Shown: in pieces, positions 1-6,768 of the stretch
Layout of the letters: every line of letters starts with the position of its first letter
Position numbering within the stretch: the first letter of the stretch is position 1
Notes under the pieces: model-generated
The model's input: the letters and a program-made list of their open reading frames with translations, nothing else
Told to the model about the DNA's origin: nothing
Databases searched by the model: none
Position numbers and translations under genes: made by a program
Source: Deltaproteobacteria bacterium
GTDB lineage: Bacteria > Bdellovibrionota_F > JAHFAK01
NCBI GenBank assembly: GCA_023250585.1
Contig: JAHFAK010000059.1
Coordinates: forward strand, 6,964 to 13,731
Direction of reading: 5' to 3'
DNA length: 6,768 nucleotides

Positions 1-10
1 GGAGGTTCTT

Positions 11-376
11 ATGCGTTATTGTCCGCAATGTAGCAGTGAATATGAAAATACTATTCAAAAATGCAGTGATTGTAATGTAGATCTTGTACCGTACAATAAA
101 GTTGAAAAAGATAGAGATACCGAAAATTATGTCGAGGTATATGTAACGAACCAAAAAATGGAGATGGATTTAATACGTGATTTGTTAGAAAAAAATAATA
201 TTCATTGTACTGTTCGCGATTTACATATGTCTTCCTTGCCTATGAACATTGGTGAAATGGCTGAAATTCGTATAGAAGTTGCACAGCATGATGAAGGAAA
301 AGCAAAAGAGCTTATTCAAGAGATGATATCGTCAGGTTTTATTTCTGATACTGGTGAATTTATAGATGAAGATTAG
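11..376 (+). CDS. Small zinc-ribbon protein with DUF2007-like domain
   Basis: The 121-residue product opens with a zinc-ribbon knuckle pair: Cys4-Pro-Gln-Cys7 and Cys18-Ser-Asp-Cys21, followed by DVDLV-like residues of the type seen after many bacterial zinc ribbons. Residues about 40-108 look like the DUF2007 fold (putative prokaryotic signal-transducing domain): a beta strand (YVEVYVT), a helix carrying MDLIRDLLEKNNI, then a strand and a closing helix (DEGKAKELIQEM). The tail is acidic. No signal peptide or membrane segment is visible, so it should be cytoplasmic. The start is supported by GGAGG at 1-5, five bases upstream of the ATG. The stop overlaps the AGGAGG of the next gene, which implies one transcript. 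The family has no firmly established biochemical role; binding of a ligand or partner protein is only a guess. The domain call is made by eye from pattern, without a profile search. Confidence 0.8.
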   Translation: MRYCPQCSSEYENTIQKCSDCNVDLVPYNKVEKDRDTENYVEVYVTNQKMEMDLIRDLLEKNNIHCTVRDLHMSSLPMNIGEMAEIRIEVAQHDEGKAKELIQEMISSGFISDTGEFIDED

Positions 377-388
377 GAGGAATTTTTT

Positions 389-913
389 ATGGTTGAAATC
401 AATGATCTCAATGAATATCTTGCCCAATTTATTTCAAAATTAATCGATAAAACAAATTTAAAGACAAAAATTGATTCTATTGATCAACGCCTTTTGCGTG
501 TGGAAGAACAATTAAAAACTATGGCTCAGGTGAAAACCCATCCGAGGGATGAGCATCGGCGTGATACCTATCGACATCGAGATAAATCAAAACACTTTGA
601 GTCTAAACCTGCAGAGAAGCCAAATTTTATGTATGATTTACATGGAAACAAAGTTCCGCTGAAAGAAACGATGAATGTAAAAAAATATACATACGATGGG
701 GCAAAACAGGGAAGATGTAAAGTATGGGGTTGCGATGAACGTGCGTTTGATAAAGGCTACTGTTCAAAACATCGTGATAAATATTACCCAAAAGAAACAG
801 GCATACAAGAAACAACTATTCCGCTTGAGGCCCATGAAGAAAAAAAACCGGAGCCATCATCTTCGGGAAAAGGTGTGAGAAAAAAAAATCATCGACGAAA
901 AGATGCGAATTAA
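389..913 (+). CDS. Unknown basic protein with coiled coil and Cys/His cluster
   Basis: I do not recognise this 174-residue protein. Residues about 5-45 are predicted helical with heptad-like Leu/Ile spacing, suggesting a short coiled coil that could oligomerise. Residues 48-75 are rich in Arg, His, Asp and Lys and look disordered. A compact Cys110-x4-Cys115-x9-Cys125-x2-His128 cluster (CKVWGC then YCSKH) could bind one zinc ion; the pattern resembles small CCCH knuckles such as the WRKY19-like finger, but that is similarity of spacing only. The last 20 residues are strongly basic ([13 protein letters not shown]), which would suit nucleic-acid or ribosome contact. The start is well supported: AGGAGG at 375-380 overlaps the previous stop codon and lies eight bases before the ATG. 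The end overlaps the next gene by 11 bases. Neighbouring gene 11-376 is also a small Cys-knuckle protein. The reading frame is very likely real; the function is open. Confidence 0.8.
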   Translation: MVEINDLNEYLAQFISKLIDKTNLKTKIDSIDQRLLRVEEQLKTMAQVKTHPRDEHRRDTYRHRDKSKHFESKPAEKPNFMYDLHGNKVPLKETMNVKKYTYDGAKQGRCKVWGCDERAFDKGYCSKHRDKYYPKETGIQETTIPLEAHEEKKPEPSSSGKGVRKKNHRRKDAN

Positions 914-3152
914 AATTTTCTTCATCTTTTCTTTCATATGTTCCTGTATTTGTAATAATCAAAAGAGCGATTTCCCAAACGATTTACAGAAGAGGATAGA
1001 GGCTATGCAAAAAGAACGTGGAAAAGAATATAAGCCGCGTACACGACATATCAATGCTGATGGTAGCGCGAAATATACGAATCGCTTATTTCTCGAGACG
1101 AGCCCGTACCTTTTACAACATGCCCATAATCCCGTGAATTGGTATCCCTGGGGAGAAGAAGCATTTGAAACAGCAAAAAAACTTAATCGTCCCATTTTTT
1201 TGAGTATCGGATATTCTACCTGTCATTGGTGTCATGTCATGGAAGAAGAATCTTTTGAGGATACGGAAATAGCCGAGTATCTCAATAAAAATTATGTTGC
1301 TATTAAAGTTGATCGAGAAGAGCGACCAGATATTGATGCAATTTATATGACTGCCGTTCAGCTCATCACCGGGCAGGGTGGATGGCCCATGTCCATGTGG
1401 CTAACTTCTGATAAAAAACCTTTTTATGCGGCGACATATTTGCCTCCACGTGATGGTGATAGAGGAGCGCGTATTGGCTTTTTGAGTATTTTGAAATTAC
1501 TCAAGGAACGCTACGAGACAAAAAAAGAAGAGATTACTTCGACATCACATGAAATTGTAAGTTATCTGCAATCATATTTAAAACCAGATGTCAGTGATGT
1601 GCTGCCAACGTATGAAATTATCGACAAGGCAATTACAACATATAAAAAACGTTATGATCCAACTAATGGTGGTGTTGGAACTGCACCCAAATTTCCAAGT
1701 AGTCTTCCCATAAGGCTTCTTTTACGCTTTGTCCACAAGACTCACGATCAAGAAGTTCTCAACATGGCTACTCATACATTGCTCAAAATGAGTCAGGGCG
1801 GCATGTACGATCATGTTGCGGGAGGATTTCATCGATATTCGGTTGATGAAAAATGGATTGTTCCTCATTTTGAAAAAATGCTCTACGATAATGCGCTTCT
1901 CGCTAAAGCATACATCGAAGCATTTCAGGTTACCGGCAATTCCGAATTCAAACGAGTAGCCGAAGAAATACTTCACTATTTAGATCGTGATATGACGAGT
2001 TCTCATGGTGGGCTATATTCTGCAACAGATGCGGATAGTCTAACTTCCGATGGACATCGAGAAGAGGGGTATTATTTTACCTGGACTATCGATGAATTAG
2101 AAAAAAATTTAGGAAAAGAAAAAGCTTCTCGTATCATTGCTATCTTCGGTGTAACTCGTGAAGGTAATTTTGAAGGAAGAAATATTCTGCATACACCAAA
2201 ACCAATTGATGAAAATATGCGAGCACTCATTAATGAATCTCGTGAAGTATTATATCAAGAACGTAATAAACGATCGCTTCCTTTACGTGATGAAAAAATA
2301 CTCGCCGCATGGAATGGACTTGCAATCAGTGCTTATGCAAAAGCAGCATTTGTATTCAATAATGATTTTTATCTTGAAAAGGCAAAAAAATGCGCACAAT
2401 TTGTTCTCGATACACTCTATGCAAACGGCAGACTTTTTCGCAGCTATAAAGATGGAAAAACAAAGCATAATGCCTATCTCGAAGATTATGCATTTCTGAT
2501 TGAAGGATTCCTCGATCTGTATGAGGCAAGTGGAAATAGTATCTGGTTACAAAAAGCGCTTGAGTTCGATACGATTCTTCTGAACCATTATGAAGATAGA
2601 ATACATGGCGGTTTTTTTATGACGAGCTCTGATCACGAAGCCTTACTTGTGCGCGAGAAACCGCATTACGATGGCGCAGAACCATCAGGCAATTCAGTTC
2701 AGGCGCTTAATCTTTTACGTTTATATGAATATACCACAAATTTTGATTATCGAAAACGAGCGGAAAAAACACTACAAGCTTTTACGAAGACCCTGCATTC
2801 GCAACCATTAGCTCTTTCGGAAATGCTTCTCGCTGTCGATTTTTATATAGATAAACCAAAAGAAATTATTATTGTTACCCCAGAGAATAAAAAAGACGAG
2901 GCCGAAGGATTTTTACAAGAGCTCAGAAAGACGTATATTCCAAATTCGATTCTTATTGTTGTATCAGAAGGTAAAGACTTAAACGATGTCGCAACTCATA
3001 TTCCTTTGGTGCGAGGTAAAATTGCGCAAGATAATAAAGTTACGGCATATGTTTGTGAATCTGGAGTATGTAAGTTACCAACAAATGATCGTGTGGTTTT
3101 CTCTAAACAGTTGTTGGAATATGGTAATGGCTTAGTTAATGGAGGGAGTTAG
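903..3152 (+). CDS. YyaL/SSP411 (DUF255) family protein, thioredoxin-like plus barrel
   Basis: The 749-residue product has the layout of the SSP411/YyaL family. The thioredoxin-like DUF255 domain spans about residues 58-220: [18 protein letters not shown] at 66-83, the redox-type motif Cys107-His-Trp-Cys110, [10 protein letters not shown] at 136-145 and GQGGWPMS at 157-164. An (alpha/alpha)6-barrel of the N-acylglucosamine 2-epimerase type follows, with APKFPSS near 260, [20 protein letters not shown] near 299-318, [14 protein letters not shown] near 462-475, AYLEDYAF near 523 and [10 protein letters not shown] near 591. The C-terminal VCESGVC motif near 716-722 is also usual for the family. 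The biochemical activity is not firmly known; a redox or sugar-related role is inferred from the folds. Family members are commonly shorter, near 680 residues. The extra N-terminus holds a hydrophobic stretch (IFFIFSFI) ending in Cys13, Cys15 and Cys17, resembling an export or lipoprotein signal. The ATG overlaps the upstream gene by 11 bases and lacks a clear ribosome site, so the start at 1005 (Met35) is a serious alternative. Confidence 0.93.
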   Translation: MRIKIFFIFSFICSCICNNQKSDFPNDLQKRIEAMQKERGKEYKPRTRHINADGSAKYTNRLFLETSPYLLQHAHNPVNWYPWGEEAFETAKKLNRPIFLSIGYSTCHWCHVMEEESFEDTEIAEYLNKNYVAIKVDREERPDIDAIYMTAVQLITGQGGWPMSMWLTSDKKPFYAATYLPPRDGDRGARIGFLSILKLLKERYETKKEEITSTSHEIVSYLQSYLKPDVSDVLPTYEIIDKAITTYKKRYDPTNGGVGTAPKFPSSLPIRLLLRFVHKTHDQEVLNMATHTLLKMSQGGMYDHVAGGFHRYSVDEKWIVPHFEKMLYDNALLAKAYIEAFQVTGNSEFKRVAEEILHYLDRDMTSSHGGLYSATDADSLTSDGHREEGYYFTWTIDELEKNLGKEKASRIIAIFGVTREGNFEGRNILHTPKPIDENMRALINESREVLYQERNKRSLPLRDEKILAAWNGLAISAYAKAAFVFNNDFYLEKAKKCAQFVLDTLYANGRLFRSYKDGKTKHNAYLEDYAFLIEGFLDLYEASGNSIWLQKALEFDTILLNHYEDRIHGGFFMTSSDHEALLVREKPHYDGAEPSGNSVQALNLLRLYEYTTNFDYRKRAEKTLQAFTKTLHSQPLALSEMLLAVDFYIDKPKEIIIVTPENKKDEAEGFLQELRKTYIPNSILIVVSEGKDLNDVATHIPLVRGKIAQDNKVTAYVCESGVCKLPTNDRVVFSKQLLEYGNGLVNGGS
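991..1007 (+). promoter_or_regulatory. Ribosome site and alternative ATG of the SSP411-type gene
   Basis: AGAGG at 991-995 lies nine bases before an in-frame ATG at 1005-1007 (Met35 of the longer product). The ATG at 903 has only a weak GAAAAG before it. Use of 1005 would give a 715-residue cytoplasmic protein without the hydrophobic, Cys-rich leader. Use of 903 would rely on translational coupling through the 11-base overlap with the upstream gene. The sequence alone does not settle which start is used. Confidence 0.4.
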
Positions 3153-3313
3153 TGAGTAGGTATGTTCCAAAAAAGTATTTCTATCGACGTCGCTTCCATA
3201 TAACCGAGGTATTACGGAATATTGATTTTTATAAAGGAAACAAGTACTATTTTCTGATATATTTAAAAGGAGATTTATATGGATGGACGAACACTACGCA
3301 TTGCTATAAATAA
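3152..3313 (+). CDS. Possible small gene, 53 codons, GTG start
   Basis: A frame opens at a GTG that shares its first base with the last base of the preceding TAG stop. GGAGG at 3141-3145 lies six bases upstream, which is a near-ideal ribosome site. It stays open for 53 codons through the whole gap and 35 bases into the following CBS gene in another frame, ending at TAA 3311-3313. The product begins MSRYVPKKYFYRRRFHITEV and is rich in Tyr, Phe, Lys and Arg, with no recognised domain or membrane segment. In favour are the placement, the ribosome site and the lack of stops in AT-rich DNA. Against are the overlap with a well-supported gene start, the lack of any family resemblance and the short length. 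It may be a real small protein, a translated leader, or chance. Confidence 0.3.
   Translation: MSRYVPKKYFYRRRFHITEVLRNIDFYKGNKYYFLIYLKGDLYGWTNTTHCYK
3222..3250 (+). promoter_or_regulatory. Candidate sigma-70-like promoter before the CBS genes
   Basis: TTGATT (3222-3227) and TACTAT (3245-3250) are separated by exactly 17 bases and each matches four of six positions of the TTGACA/TATAAT consensus. Transcription would begin near 3257, leaving a short leader before the AAAGGAG ribosome site at 3266-3272 and the ATG at 3279. The position, in the largest gap on the left side of the window, is sensible. Such matches are common by chance in AT-rich DNA, and the element would lie inside the possible small frame 3152-3313. 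Confidence 0.3.
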
Positions 3314-3695
3314 ACTGAAGCCAAAAGCTGCTCTTTGTATCGATCACAATAAATCAGTCAAAGAAGCAATTTTTCTCATGAAAAAAGAAAATCAAACATG
3401 CGTATGTATCGTGGAACATGAAAAATTGGTTGGTATTCTGACTGAGCGTGATGTCTTAACGAAAATCGTAGGCCATAAGCGAGATATTATAAAAACTAAG
3501 CTGAGCGAAGTGATGACACTGAATCCTGAATATTTGCTTATTGATGATGAAGTCGCATTTGCACTCAATAGAATGCATGTAGGAGGATTTCGACATATTC
3601 CTTTAGTCAATGACGAAGGTATCCCCGAAGGAATTTTATCAGTTCAGAATATTGCTGAATACCTCGTTAAAAATCTTGAAACAGGAAAAATATAG
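3279..3695 (+). CDS. Two-CBS-domain protein, short form
   Basis: The 138-residue product is essentially a single CBS pair (Bateman module). The first CBS spans about residues 14-68 and contains VGILTERDVLTKIVG, with the Thr55-x-x-Asp58 motif often used to contact ribose of adenine nucleotides. The second spans about 77-132 with GGFRHIPLVNDEGIPEGILS; here the matching motif is Ser121-x-x-Asn124, with Asn replacing the usual Asp, so ligand binding at that site may be altered. No enzymatic or membrane domain is attached, so it is a stand-alone cytoplasmic sensor or regulator in trans. The start has a strong ribosome site (AAAGGAG, 3266-3272). The next gene, also a CBS pair, begins 11 bases after the stop, with its ribosome site overlapping that stop, so the two are very likely co-translated and may form a hetero-oligomer. 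The ligand and target cannot be read from sequence. Confidence 0.9.
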   Translation: MDGRTLRIAINKLKPKAALCIDHNKSVKEAIFLMKKENQTCVCIVEHEKLVGILTERDVLTKIVGHKRDIIKTKLSEVMTLNPEYLLIDDEVAFALNRMHVGGFRHIPLVNDEGIPEGILSVQNIAEYLVKNLETGKI

Positions 3696-3706
3696 GAGAC
3701 AGCGTT

Positions 3707-4258
3707 ATGAGTGATATTGATTTAAAAGAATTTGAAGCAGAAGAGCTTGAACAGCTTGAAGAAAATTTACTTGAAGATGAAGAAATTACACTCACCAAAG
3801 CAAGTTTACAGATACCTATAAAAAACTTAGGACTTAAAAAAGCTGTAGGCGTTCAGTCAAATGTTTCTGTACAAAAATGTATAGACACAATGCTTGCCCG
3901 ACACTTTGGCGCGCTACTTGTCGTCGAAAAAGAAAAATGTGTCGGAATTTTTACTGAAGGTGATGTGCTTAGAAAAATTGCGGGAGAAGTAATTAATTTT
4001 GATACGACACCGGTCAGTGATTATATGACGACTAATGCTGTCACATTGCGCATGGAAGATACAATAGAATCAGCGCTCAAAACAATGGTAAAAGGAAATT
4101 ATCACCATCTATGCATTGTTGATACTAACGATAAGCCATTAGCCGTTGTTTCTATTCGAGATATTATACGTTTTATTATAGACTTTTTCCCACAAAGTAT
4201 ATTAAATTTACCACCGCACCCAATAAGGGTAGGGACAAAGCATGCAGATGGGGGTTAG
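3707..4258 (+). CDS. Two-CBS-domain protein with acidic N-terminal leader
   Basis: This 183-residue protein is a second CBS pair, related in layout to its upstream neighbour but diverged. Residues 1-27 form a highly acidic, Leu-spaced leader (13 Asp/Glu in 27) that looks like an amphipathic helix. CBS 1 covers about 45-98 with VGIFTEGDVLRKIAG (Thr83-x-x-Asp86). CBS 2 covers about 106-160 with GNYHHLCIVD and AVVSIRDIIRFII (Ser149-x-x-Asp152), so both nucleotide-type motifs are intact. The C-terminal FFPQSILNLPPHP resembles the F-P-x-x-x-L-N-L-P-P ending I associate with stand-alone CBS proteins. The ribosome site AGGAG (3694-3698) overlaps the stop of the preceding gene, placing both in one operon. 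It is probably a cytoplasmic sensor of adenine nucleotides or a related ligand; the acidic helix may dock to a partner. A link to the downstream korA/korB-type genes is possible but separated by a palindrome. Confidence 0.9.
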   Translation: MSDIDLKEFEAEELEQLEENLLEDEEITLTKASLQIPIKNLGLKKAVGVQSNVSVQKCIDTMLARHFGALLVVEKEKCVGIFTEGDVLRKIAGEVINFDTTPVSDYMTTNAVTLRMEDTIESALKTMVKGNYHHLCIVDTNDKPLAVVSIRDIIRFIIDFFPQSILNLPPHPIRVGTKHADGG

Positions 4259-4278
4259 GATTAAAATCAAAATCGTCT

Positions 4279-4350
4279 TTGTCATTGCGAGCGAAGCGAA
4301 GCAATCTCATAAAGAAAGAAAAGATTGCTTCGCTTCGCTCGCAATGACAA
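4279..4350 (+). repeat. Perfect 29-bp inverted repeat (REP/MITE-like palindrome)
   Basis: Arms at 4279-4307 and 4322-4350 are perfect reverse complements over 29 bases, with a 14-base A-rich loop (4308-4321). The left arm contains GTCATTGCGAGCGAAGCG and continues into AAGCAATCT, with an internal GCGAA tandem. GC content in the arms is clearly higher than in the surroundings. Neither side has the run of T residues required for an ordinary intrinsic terminator: AACAAAGC follows on the plus strand. From memory, palindromes built on CATTGCGAG and GAAGCAATC recur in many copies in several bacterial genomes, so this is most likely one copy of a dispersed repeat; copy number cannot be seen here. In RNA it would form a very stable hairpin that could block exonuclease or attenuate reading between the CBS genes and the oxidoreductase genes. 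It occupies most of the gap 4259-4385; the rest of the gap holds only the next ribosome site. Confidence 0.88.
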
Positions 4351-4385
4351 CAAAGCTATAAATTTATTAGTTAGAGGGATTTTAG

Positions 4386-6227
4386 ATGAAAAAAACAATT
4401 GAGTTACTCAAAAGCGCCACAGTTCGGTTTGCTGGAGATTCCGGAGATGGAATGCAACTGGTTGGTGAAGAAATGGCAAACACTTCAGCTTTGATAGGAA
4501 ATGATATCAGTGTTTTACCTGATTTTCCTGCTGAAATTCGAGCGCCTGCTGGAACATTGCCCGGTGTCAGCGGCTATCAATTGCATTTTAGCAGTACTGA
4601 CATTCATACTGCCGGCGAGGAGTACGATGCGCTTGTTGCTATGAATGCAGCTGCGTTAAAGATGAATATAGCTAATTTAAAGCCTAATGGAATTCTTATT
4701 GTTAATGCAGAAGGATTTAGTGATCGTAATTTAAAACTTGCTCACTATGAAAAGAATCCACTCGAAAATGGATCTCTTGATAAATTTCAGCTTTTTTCCG
4801 TTGATATGAAAACGCTCACGAAGAAAGCTTTGGAAGAACTCAATTTAGGGCCGCGAGTTGTTGATCGTTGTAAAAACTTTTTTGCGTTGGGGATGATTTT
4901 CTGGCTCTATAATCGTCCGAGCGATCACGCAATCCAATTTATTAAAAGTAAATTTAAGAATAAAGAAGAACTCATTGAAGCAAATATTCGCGTTTTAAAA
5001 GCAGGATATGCATATTGTTTGGCAACAGAGCAATTCGCAACTTCATATGAAGTAAAGCCTGCGGATCTTCCTAAAGGAAAATACCGTAATATTTCTGGTA
5101 ATTCGGCTGTTGCGCTTGGATTAATTGCGGCATCAGAAAAATCAGGGTTGCCACTTTATTTAGGAAGTTATCCAATTACGCCGGCGAGTGATATTCTTCA
5201 TGAACTTTCTAAATATAAACATTTTGGTGTAAAAACATTTCAAGCAGAAGATGAAATTGCTGCAATTTGCTCCGTCATCGGAGCTGCATATGCTGGAGCA
5301 TTAGCCGTAACAACGACAAGTGGTCCTGGATTAGCCTTAAAGACAGAAGCTCTTGGGTTGGCAATTTCTGCTGAAATTCCTATTGTTATTTGTGACATTC
5401 AGCGTGGAGGTCCAAGTACAGGTCTTCCAACAAAAACGGAACAAGCAGATTTATTAATGGCAGTATATGGCAGAAATAGCGAAGCTCCATTGCCGGTGCT
5501 CGCAGCTTCAAGGCCTTCTGATTGCTTTGAAACAGCATATGAAGCATGCAGAATTGCAATTCAATATATGACACCGGTCATTTTACTGTCCGATGGATAT
5601 CTTGCAAATGGAGCGGAACCATGGATGATTCCAAATTTTGCTGATCTTTCTCCGATTCCTGTCGCATTTACTACTGATCCGCATAATTTTATGCCGTTTA
5701 AACGAAATGAAAAGACTCTTGCCCGTCCTTGGGTAGTTCCTGGAACACCAGGGCTTGAACATAGAATCGGAGGGCTTGAAAAAGAAGCGGAAACAGGGAA
5801 TGTAAGTTATGATCCAGAAAATCATAATTACATGGTTCATATTCGTGCGGAAAAAGTAGAACGAGTAGCTGACCTGATTCCTAAAACAGTAATTGATGGG
5901 CATGATTCTGGAGATCTTTTGGTCATTGGATGGGGAAGCACATTTGGTTCTATTAAAACAGCAGTTGAAGCGAAACAAAAAGAAGGTAAATCAGTATCTC
6001 GCATCCATTTACGTTATATTAATCCATTACCAAAAGATTTAGGTGATATTATAAAAAGATTTAAGAAAGTTTTAGTTCCAGAAATTAATATGGGGCAGCT
6101 CATTAAAATACTTCGAGGAAAATATTTGCTTCCTATAGAAGGATTTAATCGAGTGAAGGGATTGCCATTATTTGCTTCTGAACTTGAAGAAAAAATTGAT
6201 GAACTTTTAGAGAAAACAGAGTTATGA
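4386..6227 (+). CDS. korA: 2-oxoacid:ferredoxin oxidoreductase, fused gamma-alpha subunit
   Basis: The 613-residue protein carries the gamma and alpha parts of a 2-oxoacid:acceptor oxidoreductase in one chain. The gamma domain covers about residues 11-195 and starts with [18 protein letters not shown], the usual glycine-rich opening of this domain. The alpha (pyrimidine-binding) domain starts near 235 and contains the signature YPITP at 262-266, FQAEDEIAA near 286-294, TTSGPG near 310-315 and the [18 protein letters not shown] segment near 339-356. The C-terminal part, about 510-613, resembles a transketolase C-terminal domain. Together with beta and thiamine diphosphate it would convert a 2-oxoacid plus CoA to acyl-CoA and CO2, reducing ferredoxin, in the cytoplasm. 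Length and fusion fit the KorA class, so 2-oxoglutarate is the likely substrate, but branched-chain or other 2-oxoacids cannot be excluded. The start is supported by AGAGGG at 4373-4378. No ferredoxin (delta) domain is present. Confidence 0.95.
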   Translation: MKKTIELLKSATVRFAGDSGDGMQLVGEEMANTSALIGNDISVLPDFPAEIRAPAGTLPGVSGYQLHFSSTDIHTAGEEYDALVAMNAAALKMNIANLKPNGILIVNAEGFSDRNLKLAHYEKNPLENGSLDKFQLFSVDMKTLTKKALEELNLGPRVVDRCKNFFALGMIFWLYNRPSDHAIQFIKSKFKNKEELIEANIRVLKAGYAYCLATEQFATSYEVKPADLPKGKYRNISGNSAVALGLIAASEKSGLPLYLGSYPITPASDILHELSKYKHFGVKTFQAEDEIAAICSVIGAAYAGALAVTTTSGPGLALKTEALGLAISAEIPIVICDIQRGGPSTGLPTKTEQADLLMAVYGRNSEAPLPVLAASRPSDCFETAYEACRIAIQYMTPVILLSDGYLANGAEPWMIPNFADLSPIPVAFTTDPHNFMPFKRNEKTLARPWVVPGTPGLEHRIGGLEKEAETGNVSYDPENHNYMVHIRAEKVERVADLIPKTVIDGHDSGDLLVIGWGSTFGSIKTAVEAKQKEGKSVSRIHLRYINPLPKDLGDIIKRFKKVLVPEINMGQLIKILRGKYLLPIEGFNRVKGLPLFASELEEKIDELLEKTEL

Positions 6228-6241
6228 AAGGTGTATTAATG
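6227..6241 (+). promoter_or_regulatory. Ribosome site deciding the beta-subunit start
   Basis: AAAGG at 6227-6231 lies seven bases before the ATG at 6239-6241. An in-frame ATG at 6224 overlaps the korA stop codon (ATGA) but is preceded only by weak purine-rich sequence. I prefer 6239; the earlier start would add five residues (MKGVL) and rely on stop-start coupling. Either way, beta is translated directly after the gamma-alpha subunit. Confidence 0.5.
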
Positions 6242-6768
6242 AAAACAAATACCGTTACACAAGAAAAGCCAGTAATGCCTTTAACAAAAAAAGATTTTGA
6301 GTCAGACCAAGAAGTACGATGGTGTCCGGGATGTGGGGATTACTCCATTCTAGCACAAATGCAACGGACACTGCCGAATCTCGGTATTCCACGAGAAAAA
6401 TATGTGTTTGTTTCAGGTATTGGATGCTCCAGTCGATTTCCTTATTATATGAATACATATGGTTTTCATACCATTCATGGCCGCGCACCAGCTGTGGCAA
6501 CCGGTATTAAAGTTGTTAATCCTGAGCTCTCGGTTTGGGTGATTACCGGTGATGGTGATGGATTAAGTATTGGGGGTAATCATTTGATTCATCTTTTGCG
6601 CCGTAATCTCGATATAAAAATAATTTTATTTAATAACCGAATTTATGGTCTAACAAAAGGCCAGTATTCTCCAACATCAGAATTTGGGAAAGTTACTAAA
6701 TCAACGCCCTATGGGTCGGTTGATCATCCATTTAATCCAATCAGTGTTGCACTCGGAGCTGGAGCTAC
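6239..6768 (+). CDS. korB: 2-oxoacid:ferredoxin oxidoreductase beta subunit (partial, 3' cut)
   Basis: The frame is open from the ATG at 6239 to the window edge, so only about the first 176 residues are seen; beta subunits of this class are usually around 300-350 residues. Key features are Trp28-Cys29-Pro-Gly-Cys32-Gly and Cys63 in [12 protein letters not shown], which match three of the ligands that hold the [4Fe-4S] cluster in this family; the fourth would lie beyond the window. The thiamine-diphosphate/Mg motif is clear: Gly104-Asp-Gly-Asp107 with Asn132-Asn133 after it, followed by [17 protein letters not shown] and [14 protein letters not shown], typical of KorB-type proteins. It pairs with the gamma-alpha gene, starting 11 bases after its stop. 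This subunit carries the cofactor and the cluster that passes electrons to ferredoxin. The 2-oxoglutarate specificity is inferred from family resemblance, not proven. The gene is intact as far as seen. Confidence 0.95.
   Translation, partial: MKTNTVTQEKPVMPLTKKDFESDQEVRWCPGCGDYSILAQMQRTLPNLGIPREKYVFVSGIGCSSRFPYYMNTYGFHTIHGRAPAVATGIKVVNPELSVWVITGDGDGLSIGGNHLIHLLRRNLDIKIILFNNRIYGLTKGQYSPTSEFGKVTKSTPYGSVDHPFNPISVALGAGA

Noticed and set aside
1722-1976. Minus-strand 84-codon frame inside the SSP411-type gene
   Set aside because: It is antisense to the conserved barrel segment with no independent support.
2158-2499. Plus-strand 113-codon frame inside the SSP411-type gene
   Set aside because: It is an alternate frame of a well-supported gene whose motifs run straight through this region; the product looks like shadow translation.
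4291-4300. GCGAA tandem as a CRISPR or satellite unit
   Set aside because: It repeats only about twice per arm and belongs to the inverted repeat; there are no spacers or further units.
4279-4350. Palindrome as a classical rho-independent terminator
   Set aside because: The stem is far longer than usual and no T-run follows on either strand, so it was called a repeat instead.
4357-4362. TATAAA as a -10 box for korA
   Set aside because: At 17-base spacing the upstream hexamer is TTCGCT inside the palindrome, a poor -35 match; the signal is too weak to list as a promoter.
5583-5978. Minus-strand open frame of 131 codons inside korA
   Set aside because: It lies fully antisense to a strongly conserved coding region, its product is unlike any recognised family, and it has no supporting ribosome site or context.
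6255-6510. Short open frames on both strands over the start of the beta subunit
   Set aside because: The open korB frame with its Cys ligands and thiamine-diphosphate motif explains this DNA; the others are shadows.

Overview
The window is a compact, moderately AT-rich stretch of bacterial DNA. All supported genes lie on the plus strand and most are spaced by only a few bases. Strong AGGAGG-type ribosome binding sites, short overlaps and long uninterrupted frames under the standard code point to a bacterium. The AT-leaning composition, the fused gamma-alpha 2-oxoacid oxidoreductase and a long GCGAA-rich palindromic repeat would fit an uncultured Gram-negative lineage. Nothing here fixes the phylum.

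Left block (1-3152): three genes that look co-transcribed. The first is a small zinc-ribbon plus DUF2007-like protein (11-376). The second is a coiled-coil, highly basic protein with a short Cys/His cluster (389-913), whose function I do not recognise. The third is a long YyaL/SSP411 (DUF255) protein with a thioredoxin-like CHWC domain and an (alpha/alpha)6-barrel (903-3152). It overlaps the preceding gene and may carry a lipoprotein-like export signal, depending on which of two starts is used.

Middle block (3153-4385): a 126-base gap that may hold a promoter or the body of a 53-codon GTG-started frame, then two adjacent genes for two-CBS-domain proteins (3279-3695 and 3707-4258). The second has a very acidic N-terminal leader. 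After them, a 127-base intergenic region is dominated by a perfect 29-bp inverted repeat with a 14-nt loop, resembling REP/MITE-like palindromes rather than a terminator.

Right block (4386-6768): the fused gamma-alpha subunit of a 2-oxoacid:ferredoxin oxidoreductase (korA type), followed by the beta subunit (korB type), which runs off the window end. Together they would form a thiamine-diphosphate, iron-sulfur enzyme that oxidatively decarboxylates a 2-oxoacid, most likely 2-oxoglutarate, to the acyl-CoA while reducing ferredoxin. CBS pairs often bind adenine nucleotides, so the CBS genes could sense energy state next to this redox enzyme; that link is inference from proximity only.

I found no RNA gene, CRISPR array, transposase or phage gene, and no clear candidate for a new multi-gene system. 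The most interesting items are the long palindrome, the overlapping small frame, the unknown Cys/His protein and the possible surface location of the SSP411-type protein.
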